Shown piece by piece: positions 32,842 through 45,072 of a stretch of DNA of 64,000 bases; within the stretch, counting starts at the first letter, position 1, and every line of letters starts with the position of its first letter. The stretch comes from Litorilituus sp. (lineage in GTDB: Bacteria; Pseudomonadota; Gammaproteobacteria; Enterobacterales; Alteromonadaceae), in assembly GCA_030754235.1 (NCBI GenBank), contig JASMAS010000097.1, positions 41,196 to 105,195 of the forward strand, read 5' to 3'. A program made the translations under genes and the position numbers. The notes under the pieces were generated by a model that did no database searches, was not told where the DNA came from, and saw nothing but the letters and a program-made list of their open reading frames with translations.

Positions 32842-33951
32842 ATGAAATTTTCACTCAACCGAGAATTATTACTTAAGCCATTACTGTTAGTTTCAGGTGC
32901 TGTAGAGCGTAAAAGTACTTTGCCAATATTAGGTAACATCCTTTTTGATGTTAGTGAGCAATCACTTACTCTCACAGCTACTGATTTAGAGCTAGAAATG
33001 GTCGCTTATGCTGAAATAGATAATCAAGGTAGTGTTGGGAAAATTACTATTCCTGCACGAAAATTGCTAGATATATGCAAAAGCTTGCCTGAAAATTCAA
33101 ACATCACTTTTAGTTCGCAAAATGATACTGATACAGTAACACTTAGTTCTGGACGCAGCCGCTATTCACTTTCTACGCTCGCAGCAGATGATTTCCCTAA
33201 TATCGAGGAGTGGAAAGGTGACGTAGAGTTTAAGTTACTCAAATCAGAATTACTTCGCTTGATTGAAAGCACGCACTTTTCTATGGCAAACCAAGACGTT
33301 CGTTATTACTTAAATGGTATGTCTATTGAAAGTGAAGGTCATGAGATCAGATCTGTCGCAACGGATGGTCATAGGTTAGCTATTTGCAAGATATCCAATG
33401 AGTCACTATCACTTCCAGCACGACAAGTGATAGTTCCTCGAAAAGGTATTTTAGAAATTATCCGCCTGCTCAGTCCTGTCGACGATGAAATTCAGGTATA
33501 TTTAGGATCTAATCATATTAGAATAATCGACAGTGAGTTTTCGTTCACCAGTAAATTAGTCGATGGTCGCTTTCCTGATTATCGCCGTGTATTACCACGC
33601 AATGGTGATAAAATCTTCGTGACTAATAAAGAAGAGCTCAGACAAGTGCTCTCTCGTGCATCAATTCTATCAAATGAAAAATTTAAAGGGGTTAGGTTGA
33701 ATTTTCTAAATTCACTTCTAAAAATAACAGCCAATAACCCTGAGCAAGAGCAGGCAGAGGAAGAATTAGAAATAGACTTTCCCTATGATGAATTAGAAAT
33801 AGGTTTTAATGTTAGCTATGTATTGGATGTTCTTAGTGCTATTAAGGACGAAGAAGTTAAATTTACTTTAGCTGATGCTAATTCTAGTGTCGTTATCGAA
33901 GGTGCTCAGACAGGCGAAGCACTTTATGTTGTTATGCCTATGCGTTTATAA
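32842..33951 (+). CDS. dnaN: DNA polymerase III beta sliding clamp
   Basis: 369 aa, three repeated clamp domains. N-terminus MKFSLNRELLLKPLLLVSGAVERKSTLPIL and C-terminal VVMPMRL are hallmark sequences. Forms the dimeric ring that tethers polymerase III. Member of the conserved dnaA-dnaN-recF-gyrB run. Confidence 0.98.
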   Translation: MKFSLNRELLLKPLLLVSGAVERKSTLPILGNILFDVSEQSLTLTATDLELEMVAYAEIDNQGSVGKITIPARKLLDICKSLPENSNITFSSQNDTDTVTLSSGRSRYSLSTLAADDFPNIEEWKGDVEFKLLKSELLRLIESTHFSMANQDVRYYLNGMSIESEGHEIRSVATDGHRLAICKISNESLSLPARQVIVPRKGILEIIRLLSPVDDEIQVYLGSNHIRIIDSEFSFTSKLVDGRFPDYRRVLPRNGDKIFVTNKEELRQVLSRASILSNEKFKGVRLNFLNSLLKITANNPEQEQAEEELEIDFPYDELEIGFNVSYVLDVLSAIKDEEVKFTLADANSSVVIEGAQTGEALYVVMPMRL

Positions 33952-33994
33952 TTTTTTTAGTCATTGTTATTCAGAAATAAGGCTTTATAACTAA

Positions 33995-35128
33995 ATGGCT
34001 GTTGCTCGATTAATTACCCAAAATTTCAGGAATTTACAGGGTAATACTATAGATTTTAATTCGAAGCTTAATTTTTTTATCGGCGACAATGGCAGTGGAA
34101 AAAGCAGTTTACTTGAAGCTCTTTTTTTTCTTGGTCATGGTAAATCTTTCAGGACAACTAAAGTAGAAAGTCTTGTTTGTTATCATCAATGTAAATTTGT
34201 TTTAAGTGTCAAAGACGATAAAAATTGTCAATTGGGTTTGAGTAAGGAGCTAGATACAGGTAACACTTTAATTAAAATTGATGGTCAACGTCGCCATCGT
34301 TTATCTGACTTAGCAAAAAACATTGCTATTCAGATTATAACACCTGAAAGTTTTAAGCTTTTTTTTGGTGGTCCCAAAGAGAGAAGGCGCTTTGTTGATT
34401 TAGGGATGTTTCACGTGAAACATCAATTTTCCGATCAATGGCGTGAGTTCTCAAGGGTCCTTAAACAAAGAAATGCATGTATCAGAAATAAGGTCGATGA
34501 TGCCACATTAACTTATTGGACAGACTTGTTATGTCAGCACTCTCAGAATGTTTCAATCCTGCGTCGAGAGTATACAGAGAATTTATTTACAGAGTTGAAG
34601 CAATGGTTGAATATTCTGTTACCATCAGTTAATGAAAATATTAGTGTGCAGTTTACTCAAGGTTGGCCTCTAAAAAAAGAGTTATGCCAGGTTTATTTAG
34701 ACAATAAAGAGAAAGAGTTACAATTTGGATATAGCCTTTACGGTGCACATAAGTTTGATGTCAAGTTTATGTTGTCCAAGCAACCGCTAGAATCACATCT
34801 TTCTAGGGGACAACAAAAGTTGTTTTTATTGGCTTTAACTTTTGCCCAATCAAGTTTAATGGCAAGAGTGAAGCGAATAAAACCAATTTTATTGATTGAT
34901 GATATAGGTGCAGAGTTAGATGAAAATTCTAGAGCTACCTTATCCACAGCAATAGAGCGGTTAAATTGCCAAGTAATTGTAACTGCAATTGAAAAGAGTG
35001 TAATATATCCTCTAATTCAGCAAAGAAGTGTTGAAGAATATAATATGTTTCACGTGAAACATGGTGAGGTATTACCAGCAAAATGGAACCCAGCTGATTC
35101 TGATAACGTATCAGAAAAAGTGCAATAA
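33995..35128 (+). CDS. recF: DNA replication and repair protein RecF
   Basis: 377 aa SMC-like ATPase loading RecA at gaps with RecO/RecR. Walker A GDNGSGKSSLLEALFFLGHGKSF, signature LSRGQQKL and Walker B ILLIDDIGAELDE are present. Longer than E. coli RecF (357 aa) because of a C-terminal tail. Two parS palindromes are embedded as the peptide MFHVKH, one near residue 138 and one in that tail, so the DNA constraint shapes the protein. Starts 43 bp after dnaN. Confidence 0.97.
   Translation: MAVARLITQNFRNLQGNTIDFNSKLNFFIGDNGSGKSSLLEALFFLGHGKSFRTTKVESLVCYHQCKFVLSVKDDKNCQLGLSKELDTGNTLIKIDGQRRHRLSDLAKNIAIQIITPESFKLFFGGPKERRRFVDLGMFHVKHQFSDQWREFSRVLKQRNACIRNKVDDATLTYWTDLLCQHSQNVSILRREYTENLFTELKQWLNILLPSVNENISVQFTQGWPLKKELCQVYLDNKEKELQFGYSLYGAHKFDVKFMLSKQPLESHLSRGQQKLFLLALTFAQSSLMARVKRIKPILLIDDIGAELDENSRATLSTAIERLNCQVIVTAIEKSVIYPLIQQRSVEEYNMFHVKHGEVLPAKWNPADSDNVSEKVQ
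34406..34423. other. parS: parS centromere site 1 (inside recF)
   Basis: ATGTTTCACGTGAAACAT is an 18-bp perfect palindrome containing the consensus 16-mer TGTTTCACGTGAAACA recognised by ParB across bacteria. It codes in frame for MFHVKH within RecF. About 9.6 kb from the oriC candidate. Confidence 0.93.
35045..35062. other. parS: parS centromere site 2 (inside recF 3' end)
   Basis: Second identical 18-bp palindrome, 639 bp from site 1, again read as MFHVKH. It sits in the C-terminal extension of RecF, which has no clear enzymatic constraint. A perfect match of 18 bases twice within one gene cannot be chance. Confidence 0.93.
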
Positions 35129-35138
35129 GAGTGAATAG

Positions 35139-37583
<2,445 letters not shown>

Positions 37584-37607
37584 ATAATTTATGTAAGCCT
37601 AAATAAT

Positions 37608-37640
37608 ATGCTCGGTCATCAATATCGAGCATTTATGTTT
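37608..37640 (+). terminator. Possible terminator after gyrB
   Basis: ATGCTCG and CGAGCAT arms with an 11-nt loop, followed by TTATGTTTT, about 25 nt after the gyrB stop. The T-run is interrupted, so moderate strength. Confidence 0.55.
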
Positions 37641-37701
37641 TAAAAACAATATGTTATATAAACATATTTAATAAAATTAACAAATAGTGAATTGTAAACC
37701 C

Positions 37702-38637
37702 ATGACAAGCTTCAATTGTAATACTTTTCAAGGCCTAATTTTGCAACTACAAGATTATTGGTCACGTCAAGGCTGTGTAATAGTACAACCTCTCGATTTA
37801 GAAGTAGGTGCCGGCACATTCCATCCTATGACTTTTCTTCGTTCAATTGGCCCAGAGCCTATTAGCAGCGCGTATGTTCAACCTTGCCGACGACCAACCG
37901 ATGGGCGTTATGGTGAGAATCCAAATCGACTTCAACACTATTATCAATTTCAAGTTATGTTGAAGCCTTCACCTAAAAATATACAAGAGTTGTACCTTAA
38001 TTCATTGAAAGAATTGGGTATTGATCCACTAGTTCATGATATACGCTTTGTTGAAGATAATTGGGAGTCGCCAACGCTTGGTGCTTGGGGACTAGGTTGG
38101 GAAGTCTGGTTAAATGGCATGGAAATAACTCAATTCACTTATTTCCAGCAAGTTGGTGGGCTTGAGTGTACACCTGTTACAGGTGAAATCACTTATGGTT
38201 TAGAGCGTCTTGCTATGTATATTCAAAATGTTGATAGCATATATGATCTAGTTTGGGCAGATGGTCCAATGGGGACTGTTTATTATGGAGATGTTTTCCA
38301 CCAAAACGAAGTAGAGCAATCTACTTATAACTTTGAGCATGCTGATGTAGACGCGTTATTTAAACAGTTTGATCAATGCGAGAAAGACAGTGAAAAACTT
38401 ATTGCAGCGGGGTTACCTTTACCGGCTTATGAACAAGTAATGAAAGCATCTCATGCGTTTAATTTACTCGATGCTCGTCATGCTATTTCAGTAACGGAAC
38501 GACAACGCTATATATTACGCGTGAGAACATTATCAAAAGCATGTGCAGAATCTTTTTATGCTAAAAGAGAAGAGCTGGGTTTCCCTCTATGTAAATCACA
38601 AGCAGATAAAGAAGCTGCAAATAAGGAAGAAAAATAA
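37702..38637 (+). CDS. glyQ: Glycyl-tRNA synthetase alpha subunit
   Basis: 311 aa class II aminoacyl-tRNA synthetase catalytic subunit of the alpha2beta2 type. [20 protein letters not shown] opens the protein; [19 protein letters not shown] is motif-2-like. The track's GTG at 37687 adds five residues. The ATG at 37702 gives [13 protein letters not shown], matching the family start. Its stop overlaps the glyS ATG as TAATG. Confidence 0.96.
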   Translation: MTSFNCNTFQGLILQLQDYWSRQGCVIVQPLDLEVGAGTFHPMTFLRSIGPEPISSAYVQPCRRPTDGRYGENPNRLQHYYQFQVMLKPSPKNIQELYLNSLKELGIDPLVHDIRFVEDNWESPTLGAWGLGWEVWLNGMEITQFTYFQQVGGLECTPVTGEITYGLERLAMYIQNVDSIYDLVWADGPMGTVYYGDVFHQNEVEQSTYNFEHADVDALFKQFDQCEKDSEKLIAAGLPLPAYEQVMKASHAFNLLDARHAISVTERQRYILRVRTLSKACAESFYAKREELGFPLCKSQADKEAANKEEK

Positions 38638-40715
38638 TGAGTACAGAAACTCTCCTTATAGAATTAGGTACTGAAGAATTACCGCCTAAATCATTAAAAA
38701 CGCTAGCAACAGCATTTTATCAAGGCATTAAAACACAATTAGATACAGGCAATTTAGCCTATGGTGAAATCAAGTGGTTTGCATCACCAAGAAGATTAGC
38801 CGTACAAGTATTATCACTCACAGATAAACAAGCAGATAAAGTCGTCGAAAAACGTGGTCCAGCAATCAATGTTGCATTTGATGATCAGGGGCAGCCTAGC
38901 AAGGCAGCGATTGGATGGGCGCGTTCTAATGGTATTACAGTAGAAGAAGCTGAACGATTAACGACAGATAAAGGCGAATGGTTACTCCATAAAGCAACCG
39001 TAGTAGGTAAAACAATTAATGAATTAATACCAGAGATGGTTACTACAGCATTACATAAATTACCTATCCCTAAGCCAATGCGCTGGGGAGCTGAACGAAC
39101 ACAATTTATTCGCCCTGTGCATACCTTAACTATGCTTTACGGTCATCAAATCATTGCGGGTTCAGCGTTAGGTGTAAAGGCTAGTAATCAAGTGCAAGGT
39201 CATAGGTTTCACCATGAAGGTTTAGTAACTATCAATCATGCAGATGACTATTTGGCTGAGCTTAAAAAAGCTTATGTAGAAGCTGATTACCAAACAAGAC
39301 AGCAAAATATCATTAAGCAAATTGAAGCTGCAGCAGACCGAATCTCAGCCAAAGCTCTAATAGATGACGACTTATTAGAAGAAGTCACTTCTTTAGTTGA
39401 ATGGCCAGTTACATTGATTGGAACATTTGATAAAGATTTTCTTAATGTACCAGCAGAGCCCCTCATTTATTCAATGAAGGACCATCAAAAATACTTTCCT
39501 GTAATAAATAGTGCAGGGGAACTGGTAAATAAATTTATTTTTGTTGCTAATATTGAGTCAAAAGAGCCGGAAAAAGTTATTTTTGGTAATGAAAAAGTAA
39601 TACGACCTCGCTTGGCTGATGCAGAATTTTTCTTTAAAACAGATAAAAAACAAACCTTAGAATCAAGACTTGCAAAATTAGAGACCGTACTCTTTCAAAA
39701 GCAGTTAGGTACGTTAAAAGCGAAATCTGAACGTATTGCTTCTTTGAGCAGAATTATTGCAGAATCACTAGGTGAAAACAGTGAACAAGCTTATCGCGCG
39801 GGTTTATTAAGTAAAACAGATCTTCTTTCTGATATGGTGTTAGAGTTTCCACAGGTGCAAGGAACCATGGGAAAATACTATGCGCTTAACGATGGTGAGA
39901 ATGTAGGCATAGCGCAAGCATTGGAAGATCAATATCGTCCTCGTTATGCTGGGGATAGCTTACCAGAAGGTAATATAGGTTGTGCTGTTGCTATCAGTGA
40001 TAAGGTAGATAGCTTAGTAGGTATTTTTGGCATTAATCAACCACCTAAAGGCGATAAAGACCCGTTTGCGCTTAGAAGGGCGGCAATTGGTGTAATACGT
40101 ATTATTATTGAAAAACAGCTTGATATAGACCTTCGTGTGCTGATTACAAAAAGCATTGCTTTATTTGGTGGAGTAGATGGTGATAGGCTAACTAACGATA
40201 ATACGGCTGAAAACGTTCTAGACTTCATCATGGGCCGTTTCCGCGCTTTCTATCAAGAGCAGGGAATTACAATTAATGTGATACAAGCCGTTTTAGCGAA
40301 AAATCCGAGTGCACCACTAGACTTTGAAAAACGCATTAAAGCCGTGAACTTTTTTGGAAACTTGCCTGAAGCAGCCACTTTAGCAGCAGCGAATAAGCGA
40401 GTAGGAAATATTTTAGCGAAGTTTGATGGCGAACTTTATGATGCTTTTAATGTAGATCTAGCGACAGAGCAAGCTGAGCGTAATTTAGCTGATATTTTTC
40501 AAACGATCAGCTTGAGAATTAAACCAATGATGCTCGATAAAAACTATCAGGCTGCATTAACAGAATTAGCACAGTTGAAAACACCTATAGATACTTTTTT
40601 TGATAGTGTTATGGTGATGAGTGATGATGAAGCGGTAAAAATTAATCGTTTAACCTTACTGAACCAAATTAGAAATAGCTTTTTTGCTATTGCTGATATT
40701 TCTGCATTGCAATAA
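38637..40715 (+). CDS. glyS: Glycyl-tRNA synthetase beta subunit
   Basis: 692 aa, needed for tRNA binding and activity of the heterotetramer. Starts STETLLIELGTEELPPKSL, a family hallmark; HD-like and anticodon-binding regions follow, including GDKDPFALRRAAIGVIRI. Coupled to glyQ by a one-base overlap of stop and start. Confidence 0.97.
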   Translation: MSTETLLIELGTEELPPKSLKTLATAFYQGIKTQLDTGNLAYGEIKWFASPRRLAVQVLSLTDKQADKVVEKRGPAINVAFDDQGQPSKAAIGWARSNGITVEEAERLTTDKGEWLLHKATVVGKTINELIPEMVTTALHKLPIPKPMRWGAERTQFIRPVHTLTMLYGHQIIAGSALGVKASNQVQGHRFHHEGLVTINHADDYLAELKKAYVEADYQTRQQNIIKQIEAAADRISAKALIDDDLLEEVTSLVEWPVTLIGTFDKDFLNVPAEPLIYSMKDHQKYFPVINSAGELVNKFIFVANIESKEPEKVIFGNEKVIRPRLADAEFFFKTDKKQTLESRLAKLETVLFQKQLGTLKAKSERIASLSRIIAESLGENSEQAYRAGLLSKTDLLSDMVLEFPQVQGTMGKYYALNDGENVGIAQALEDQYRPRYAGDSLPEGNIGCAVAISDKVDSLVGIFGINQPPKGDKDPFALRRAAIGVIRIIIEKQLDIDLRVLITKSIALFGGVDGDRLTNDNTAENVLDFIMGRFRAFYQEQGITINVIQAVLAKNPSAPLDFEKRIKAVNFFGNLPEAATLAAANKRVGNILAKFDGELYDAFNVDLATEQAERNLADIFQTISLRIKPMMLDKNYQAALTELAQLKTPIDTFFDSVMVMSDDEAVKINRLTLLNQIRNSFFAIADISALQ

Positions 40716-40734
40716 CAGCTGTTGATAGCATATT

Positions 40735-40760
40735 AAAAGGGCATTTTAATGCTCTTTTTT
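40735..40760 (+). terminator. Rho-independent terminator after glyS
   Basis: AAAAGGGCAT, loop TTTA, ATGCTCTTTT with one G-U pair and a run of T, 20 nt after the glyS stop. Confidence 0.85.
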
Positions 40761-40785
40761 GTCGCTTAAAATATATAAGAACTAG

Positions 40786-40917
40786 GGTCTGTTGAACTTT
40801 TGAGCTTGATTTTGCAGCGATTTATTGGGTATTTATACAAGAAAGAGCTTTTGTGATGTGGATGTTTCACCTAAAAAAGCGATAACGCCGTAAAAATGTC
40901 CAACAAACACTGTCTAA
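40786..40917 (+). repeat. Dispersed hairpin repeat, copy 2 of 3
   Basis: Begins GGTCTGTTGAACTTT, identical in 14 of 15 bases to copy 3, and contains GCGATAACGCCG and CCAACAAACAC. The central hairpin is degenerate but its outer GC-TTTT / AAAA-GC pairing remains. It ends near TGTCTAA, which resembles the GTCTAACAGACC end of copy 3. That point abuts the signal-peptidase remnant, suggesting the element lies against or inserted into it. Confidence 0.75.
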
Positions 40918-41068
40918 GCCGTTTTATTGACAATAATACGATCGCCTTCTTTTATGGTAGGTTGCATAGAGCCATTAGTTACAGTGTACCAATTAGCGAC
41001 AGCGCTAAAAATACTGACATCATAACAATAAAAAGGATACAGAGTTTGTTGTTAAGCCATCGTTTTGT
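40914..41068 (-). pseudogene. Signal peptidase I (lepB-like) remnant
   Basis: Minus-strand reading gives SAVANWYTVTNGSMQPT then IKEGDRIIVNKTA and a stop. This is the S26 signal peptidase segment around the nucleophile Ser (xSGSMxPTL) and the GDxIxVNK strand. In another frame just upstream, KRWLNNKLCILFIVMMSVF is the preceding membrane helix, so there is a frame break at a T5 run. The catalytic-Lys half is missing. The remaining 212 bp up to tusA shows nothing recognisable. Too short and broken to function. Confidence 0.75.
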
Positions 41069-41280
41069 TTAAAGGTTCATTGTTCAAAAACCTACTAAAA
41101 TTGAAAGAAAAAATAGTACAGAGCAGTAATAAGTAAATAGTTCCTTATTGACAAAATTTATAGCAAATCATCGAAAAAAAAGGGTGAATTGCACAAGATT
41201 TGCGACAGTTGAGTGGAATAGACAATATCTATGATGCAAATATAGCGCAAAGAAAAAAATTAACTGATAATATGAACCAC

Positions 41281-41526
41281 TCAGTGCTTTTTTATTAAGT
41301 AAAAGTAGGGGCTGTCATCAGTTTGTTTATTGACTAATTCATGCTCCATAAATTGGCAAAAACTAGGAATGTCACGGGTTGTTGAGGGGTCGTCACATTT
41401 GATTAATAATGTTTCACCGCTTGCTATTTTTCGAATATTTAATCTCACCATCATGACAGGTTCAGGGCAACGTAAACCCATAGCATCAAGGAAGTGATCG
41501 GCGGTTTGAGAAAAGAAATCTGTCAT
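41281..41526 (-). CDS. tusA: Sulfur carrier protein TusA
   Basis: 81 aa. The active Cys lies in [13 protein letters not shown]-like [18 protein letters not shown], with the conserved C-terminal FCQFMEHEL region. Accepts persulfide from IscS and relays it to TusBCD/E for 2-thiouridine of tRNA, the same wobble position handled by MnmEG. Monocistronic by position. Confidence 0.95.
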   Translation of the reverse strand: MTDFFSQTADHFLDAMGLRCPEPVMMVRLNIRKIASGETLLIKCDDPSTTRDIPSFCQFMEHELVNKQTDDSPYFYLIKKH

Positions 41527-41657
41527 AGTAGTAAATAAAATGAGCTAAATGCTAAAAATAAATTCATTGTACTTTATTTAAAAGTGTTAGGCTGAAAAAA
41601 TTGTTCTTTAGCTTGACTATAATGAAGACTAATAGACAAAGGGAAAATTGAATTAGA

Positions 41658-43592
41658 ATGGTGATGTGCATAGTAAAAAAAATATACTGGCTGCTTTTTT
41701 CTTTGGGTTATGCGGTAAGTGTGTTAGCAAATCAACCGCTACAGTTAAAGGTTGATAAAGCACAGCAGCAACTTTTTATTAAAGCGGAAAAACTATTAAG
41801 TAAAACGGACTCAGCAGAATATCAACGCTTATATAATCAATTACATTATTACCCATTACAACCCTATTTAGATCAGCGTGCTCTGATCAAAAATTTACAA
41901 CTATCTTCTGCACCGAGAGTAGCTGAATTTTTGGATAAACACAGAGGAACGCCGCTTGATTGGCCTGTTAGAAAAGCATGGTTAAAATTATTAGCAAAAA
42001 AAAATAAGGCAAAACTATTTTTAGAGTTTTATAAGCCAACAAATAATGCAGAATTAAACTGTAAAAATTTTCTATTTCAATTGCAAAGTGGCATGCCAAA
42101 GAGTGTAGTACTTAAGCAGGTGACTAAACTTTGGCTAGTAGGAAAATCACAAAATAAAGTGTGTGATCCGCTTTTTGAACATTGGCAAAAAGCAGGCTAT
42201 CGAACAAATGATGTTGTGTGGCGGCGTATAGCACTGTCAGCAGATGGTGGTAAACATACACTTATCCCTTATTTGACAAATTTATTGCCTGCAGAGCAAC
42301 ACTACTTAGGCAAGCTTTGGCATCGTGTACGTAAAGACCCATCACTGGTCAGTAAATTGAAACACTTTCCAAATAAATCCGTAAGAGAAACAGAGATTTT
42401 AACGTATGGTTTAAAGCGTTTAATATGGCGATATCCCGATACTGCTCTAAAGAGCTATAATAAAGCCCTACAAACCTTTAATTTTACCCAAGCTCAGCAA
42501 ATAGAAATAGACAAAAAATTTGCGCTTGCATTAGCGGCAAAAAACCATATAAAAGCAAGACATTGGTTAGACAAGTTAGCAATAAATTCACTTGATAAAA
42601 ATATGCTGCAATGGCGCTTAACACAAGCGTTAAAAGATAAAAACTGGCAGCGTTTAATGAGTGAATTAAAACAATTACCTGTAAAATATAAAGATGAATT
42701 GCAATGGAAATATTGGTACGCACGTGCCTTGATTGCAACTGATAGCAAGCAACGTGGTCACTATTTAATGGAGCAACTGGCGCATGAACGTCATTACTAT
42801 GGCTTTTTAGCGGCTAGCAATTTACGAACGCCTGTAAATCTACAAAATAAGCCATTGTCTTTTAGTTTGTCTGACAAACGTCGAGTCATCAGCTACCCGG
42901 CCGCTAAAAGGGCATTTGAGTTTTATGCGTTGGGAAGATTTGTTAATGCGCGTTCAGAATGGAATTTTTTACTCACACAATTATCAAAAAAAGAACAACT
43001 AATTGCGGCTAAAGTGGCTAATGAAAACAAGTGGTTTGATCGTTCTATTTTTACCTTAGCGAGTGTCGGCTATCTTGATGATATTGACTTAAGATTTCCT
43101 AAAGCGTTTAAAGATGAAATAAATTCGTATGCAAATGATCAGCAAATTAACCCCGCATGGGCATTTGCGATAACACGAAGAGAAAGCTCGTTTATGAGTG
43201 ATGCACATTCATCTGCGGGGGCAAAAGGGCTTATGCAGTTAATGCCTAATACGGCAAAAAACTTAACGAAAAGAAAGATAAATAGAAACTACTTGCTCAA
43301 TACAGATAATAATATTGCCTTAGGTACACAGTATTTAAAGGAGCTTTTAGACAAAAACAATGGCAATCAAGTCTTGGCTACAGCCGCATATAATGCGGGT
43401 CCTTATCGTGTAAGACAATGGCTTAAAGGGATTGATATTATGCCAGCAGATATTTGGATAGAAACGATCCCCTTTAAGGAAACTAGAAATTATGTAAAAA
43501 GTGTTCTAGCCTATCAAGAAATTTACCAGCACCAGCCAGGTCAAATTAGTCAAGTTTTTGATCAGATTGTTAATATGAGTATTGGTGATTGA
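41658..43592 (+). CDS. slt: Soluble lytic murein transglycosylase
   Basis: 644 aa periplasmic enzyme that cleaves peptidoglycan with 1,6-anhydro product formation. N-terminal signal peptide ends near VLANQ. A long alpha-helical superhelix follows; the C-terminal lysozyme-like domain carries the catalytic Glu in AITRRESSFMSDAHSSAGAKGLMQLMP and the ATAAYNAGPYRV motif. Two starts are possible (ATG 41658 or 41664), differing by two residues. Length equals typical Slt70. Confidence 0.95.
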   Translation: MVMCIVKKIYWLLFSLGYAVSVLANQPLQLKVDKAQQQLFIKAEKLLSKTDSAEYQRLYNQLHYYPLQPYLDQRALIKNLQLSSAPRVAEFLDKHRGTPLDWPVRKAWLKLLAKKNKAKLFLEFYKPTNNAELNCKNFLFQLQSGMPKSVVLKQVTKLWLVGKSQNKVCDPLFEHWQKAGYRTNDVVWRRIALSADGGKHTLIPYLTNLLPAEQHYLGKLWHRVRKDPSLVSKLKHFPNKSVRETEILTYGLKRLIWRYPDTALKSYNKALQTFNFTQAQQIEIDKKFALALAAKNHIKARHWLDKLAINSLDKNMLQWRLTQALKDKNWQRLMSELKQLPVKYKDELQWKYWYARALIATDSKQRGHYLMEQLAHERHYYGFLAASNLRTPVNLQNKPLSFSLSDKRRVISYPAAKRAFEFYALGRFVNARSEWNFLLTQLSKKEQLIAAKVANENKWFDRSIFTLASVGYLDDIDLRFPKAFKDEINSYANDQQINPAWAFAITRRESSFMSDAHSSAGAKGLMQLMPNTAKNLTKRKINRNYLLNTDNNIALGTQYLKELLDKNNGNQVLATAAYNAGPYRVRQWLKGIDIMPADIWIETIPFKETRNYVKSVLAYQEIYQHQPGQISQVFDQIVNMSIGD

Positions 43593-43710
43593 GGTAAGTG
43601 ATTGCAATAGCTGCAAACAATTATCCACAGTAAAAACAATGTGAAATTATAACCCCTTGCTCAGAACTTTAAGGCTTGTGTTATGATGAAAAAAAAATAG
43701 AGAAACCCTT

Positions 43711-45039
43711 ATGAATACAATAACTAGCCAACTAAAATTAGAATACCCTGCACATATTGCTCAGTTACAACATCGAGCTAAACAAGCACTAACCAGAGAT
43801 AGTCTTGAAGGTGTTGTGATTCATTCAGGACAGGAAATAAAGGCATTTCTTGATGACAATACCTATCCTTTTAGAGTGAACCCTCATTTTAAGCATTGGT
43901 TACCATTGATTGATGTTCCAAACTGCTGGCTTATTGTTAATGGTGAAGATAAGCCAACCTTAATCTATTATCAACCCGTTGATTTTTGGCATAAGGTTAC
44001 ACCATTATCAGAAAGCTATTGGGGAGAGTTTTTTGATATTAAAGTACTCACACAAGCAAGTGATGTTGATAAACTGCTTCCTTATGATAAAGAAAAGTTT
44101 GCTTATATTGGTAGTCATATTGAAGTTGCTAAAGCATTAGGCTTTGACGTAATCAATCCTGAAAATCTATTGAATTATTTTCATTATCATCGTGCTTATA
44201 AAACTCAATATGAACAGCAATGCTTACGTCAATCAAATGTGTTGGCGGTAAAAGCGCATTTGGCGGCAAAAGCAGCTTTTTTTAGTGGTGGTACAGAGTT
44301 TGATATCCAAAATGCTTACCTTAATGCCATAGGCTATAACACTAATGAAACACCATACGGAAATATTGTAGCCTTAAATAAAAATTGTTCTATTTTGCAC
44401 TATATGGCATTAGATAAAATTAAGCCGCAAAGTCATCAGTCCTTTTTAATTGATGCAGGGGCTAACTTTAATGGCTATGCCTCAGATATTACTCGTACTT
44501 ATTCGTTTAAAGAAGATAAGTTTGCAGAGTTGATTAATCGTATGAATCAATTAATGCTAGAAGCTGTGAATGGTTTAAAACCAGGAGTGAGTTATGTTGA
44601 CTTGCACATTGCTACCTATAAAGAGGTAGCCAAAGTACTTGCTGACTTTGATTTTATTAATGTCAGTGCCGACACCGCTATAGATTCTGGTATTGTTAGT
44701 GCATTCTTCCCTCATGGTTTAGGCCACCACCTGGGTTTGCAAGTTCATGATATGGGTGGTTTTATGGCCGATGAGCGCGGTACTCATATTAACGCTCCTG
44801 ACAGTCACCCGTTTTTACGCACTTCACGAACCATTGAAGCAGGGCAAGTGTTCACTATTGAGCCAGGCCTATATTTTATTGATTCTTTATTACAAGACAT
44901 AAAAGAGTCAAGTAATAGTGATCAAGTGAATTGGCAAAAAGTGAATGAAATGCGTCCATTTGGTGGCATAAGAATTGAAGATAATATTATTGTTCATCAA
45001 TCTCATAATGAAAATATGACCCGTGATGCTGGCATATAA
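43711..45039 (+). CDS. pepQ: Xaa-Pro dipeptidase
   Basis: 442 aa M24B metallopeptidase with a pita-bread fold; cleaves X-Pro dipeptides and in related forms organophosphorus compounds. Metal ligands: Asp in FLIDAGANFNGYASDITRTY, His in HGLGHHLGLQVHD, Glu in TIEPGLYF and GGIRIEDN. First gene of the conserved pepQ-yigZ-trkH series. Confidence 0.95.
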   Translation: MNTITSQLKLEYPAHIAQLQHRAKQALTRDSLEGVVIHSGQEIKAFLDDNTYPFRVNPHFKHWLPLIDVPNCWLIVNGEDKPTLIYYQPVDFWHKVTPLSESYWGEFFDIKVLTQASDVDKLLPYDKEKFAYIGSHIEVAKALGFDVINPENLLNYFHYHRAYKTQYEQQCLRQSNVLAVKAHLAAKAAFFSGGTEFDIQNAYLNAIGYNTNETPYGNIVALNKNCSILHYMALDKIKPQSHQSFLIDAGANFNGYASDITRTYSFKEDKFAELINRMNQLMLEAVNGLKPGVSYVDLHIATYKEVAKVLADFDFINVSADTAIDSGIVSAFFPHGLGHHLGLQVHDMGGFMADERGTHINAPDSHPFLRTSRTIEAGQVFTIEPGLYFIDSLLQDIKESSNSDQVNWQKVNEMRPFGGIRIEDNIIVHQSHNENMTRDAGI

Positions 45040-45072
45040 ATTTAGTTCATTGTAATCATACTTAAACAAACC

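Noticed and set aside
34940-34948. TTATCCACA inside recF
   Set aside because: A single box within coding sequence, with no cluster or GATC enrichment. Probably chance in AT-rich DNA.
40865-40875. Half parS (TGTTTCAC) in repeat copy 2
   Set aside because: The other copies have TGTTCCAC or TATTCCAC with no second half. It is part of the repeat hairpin.
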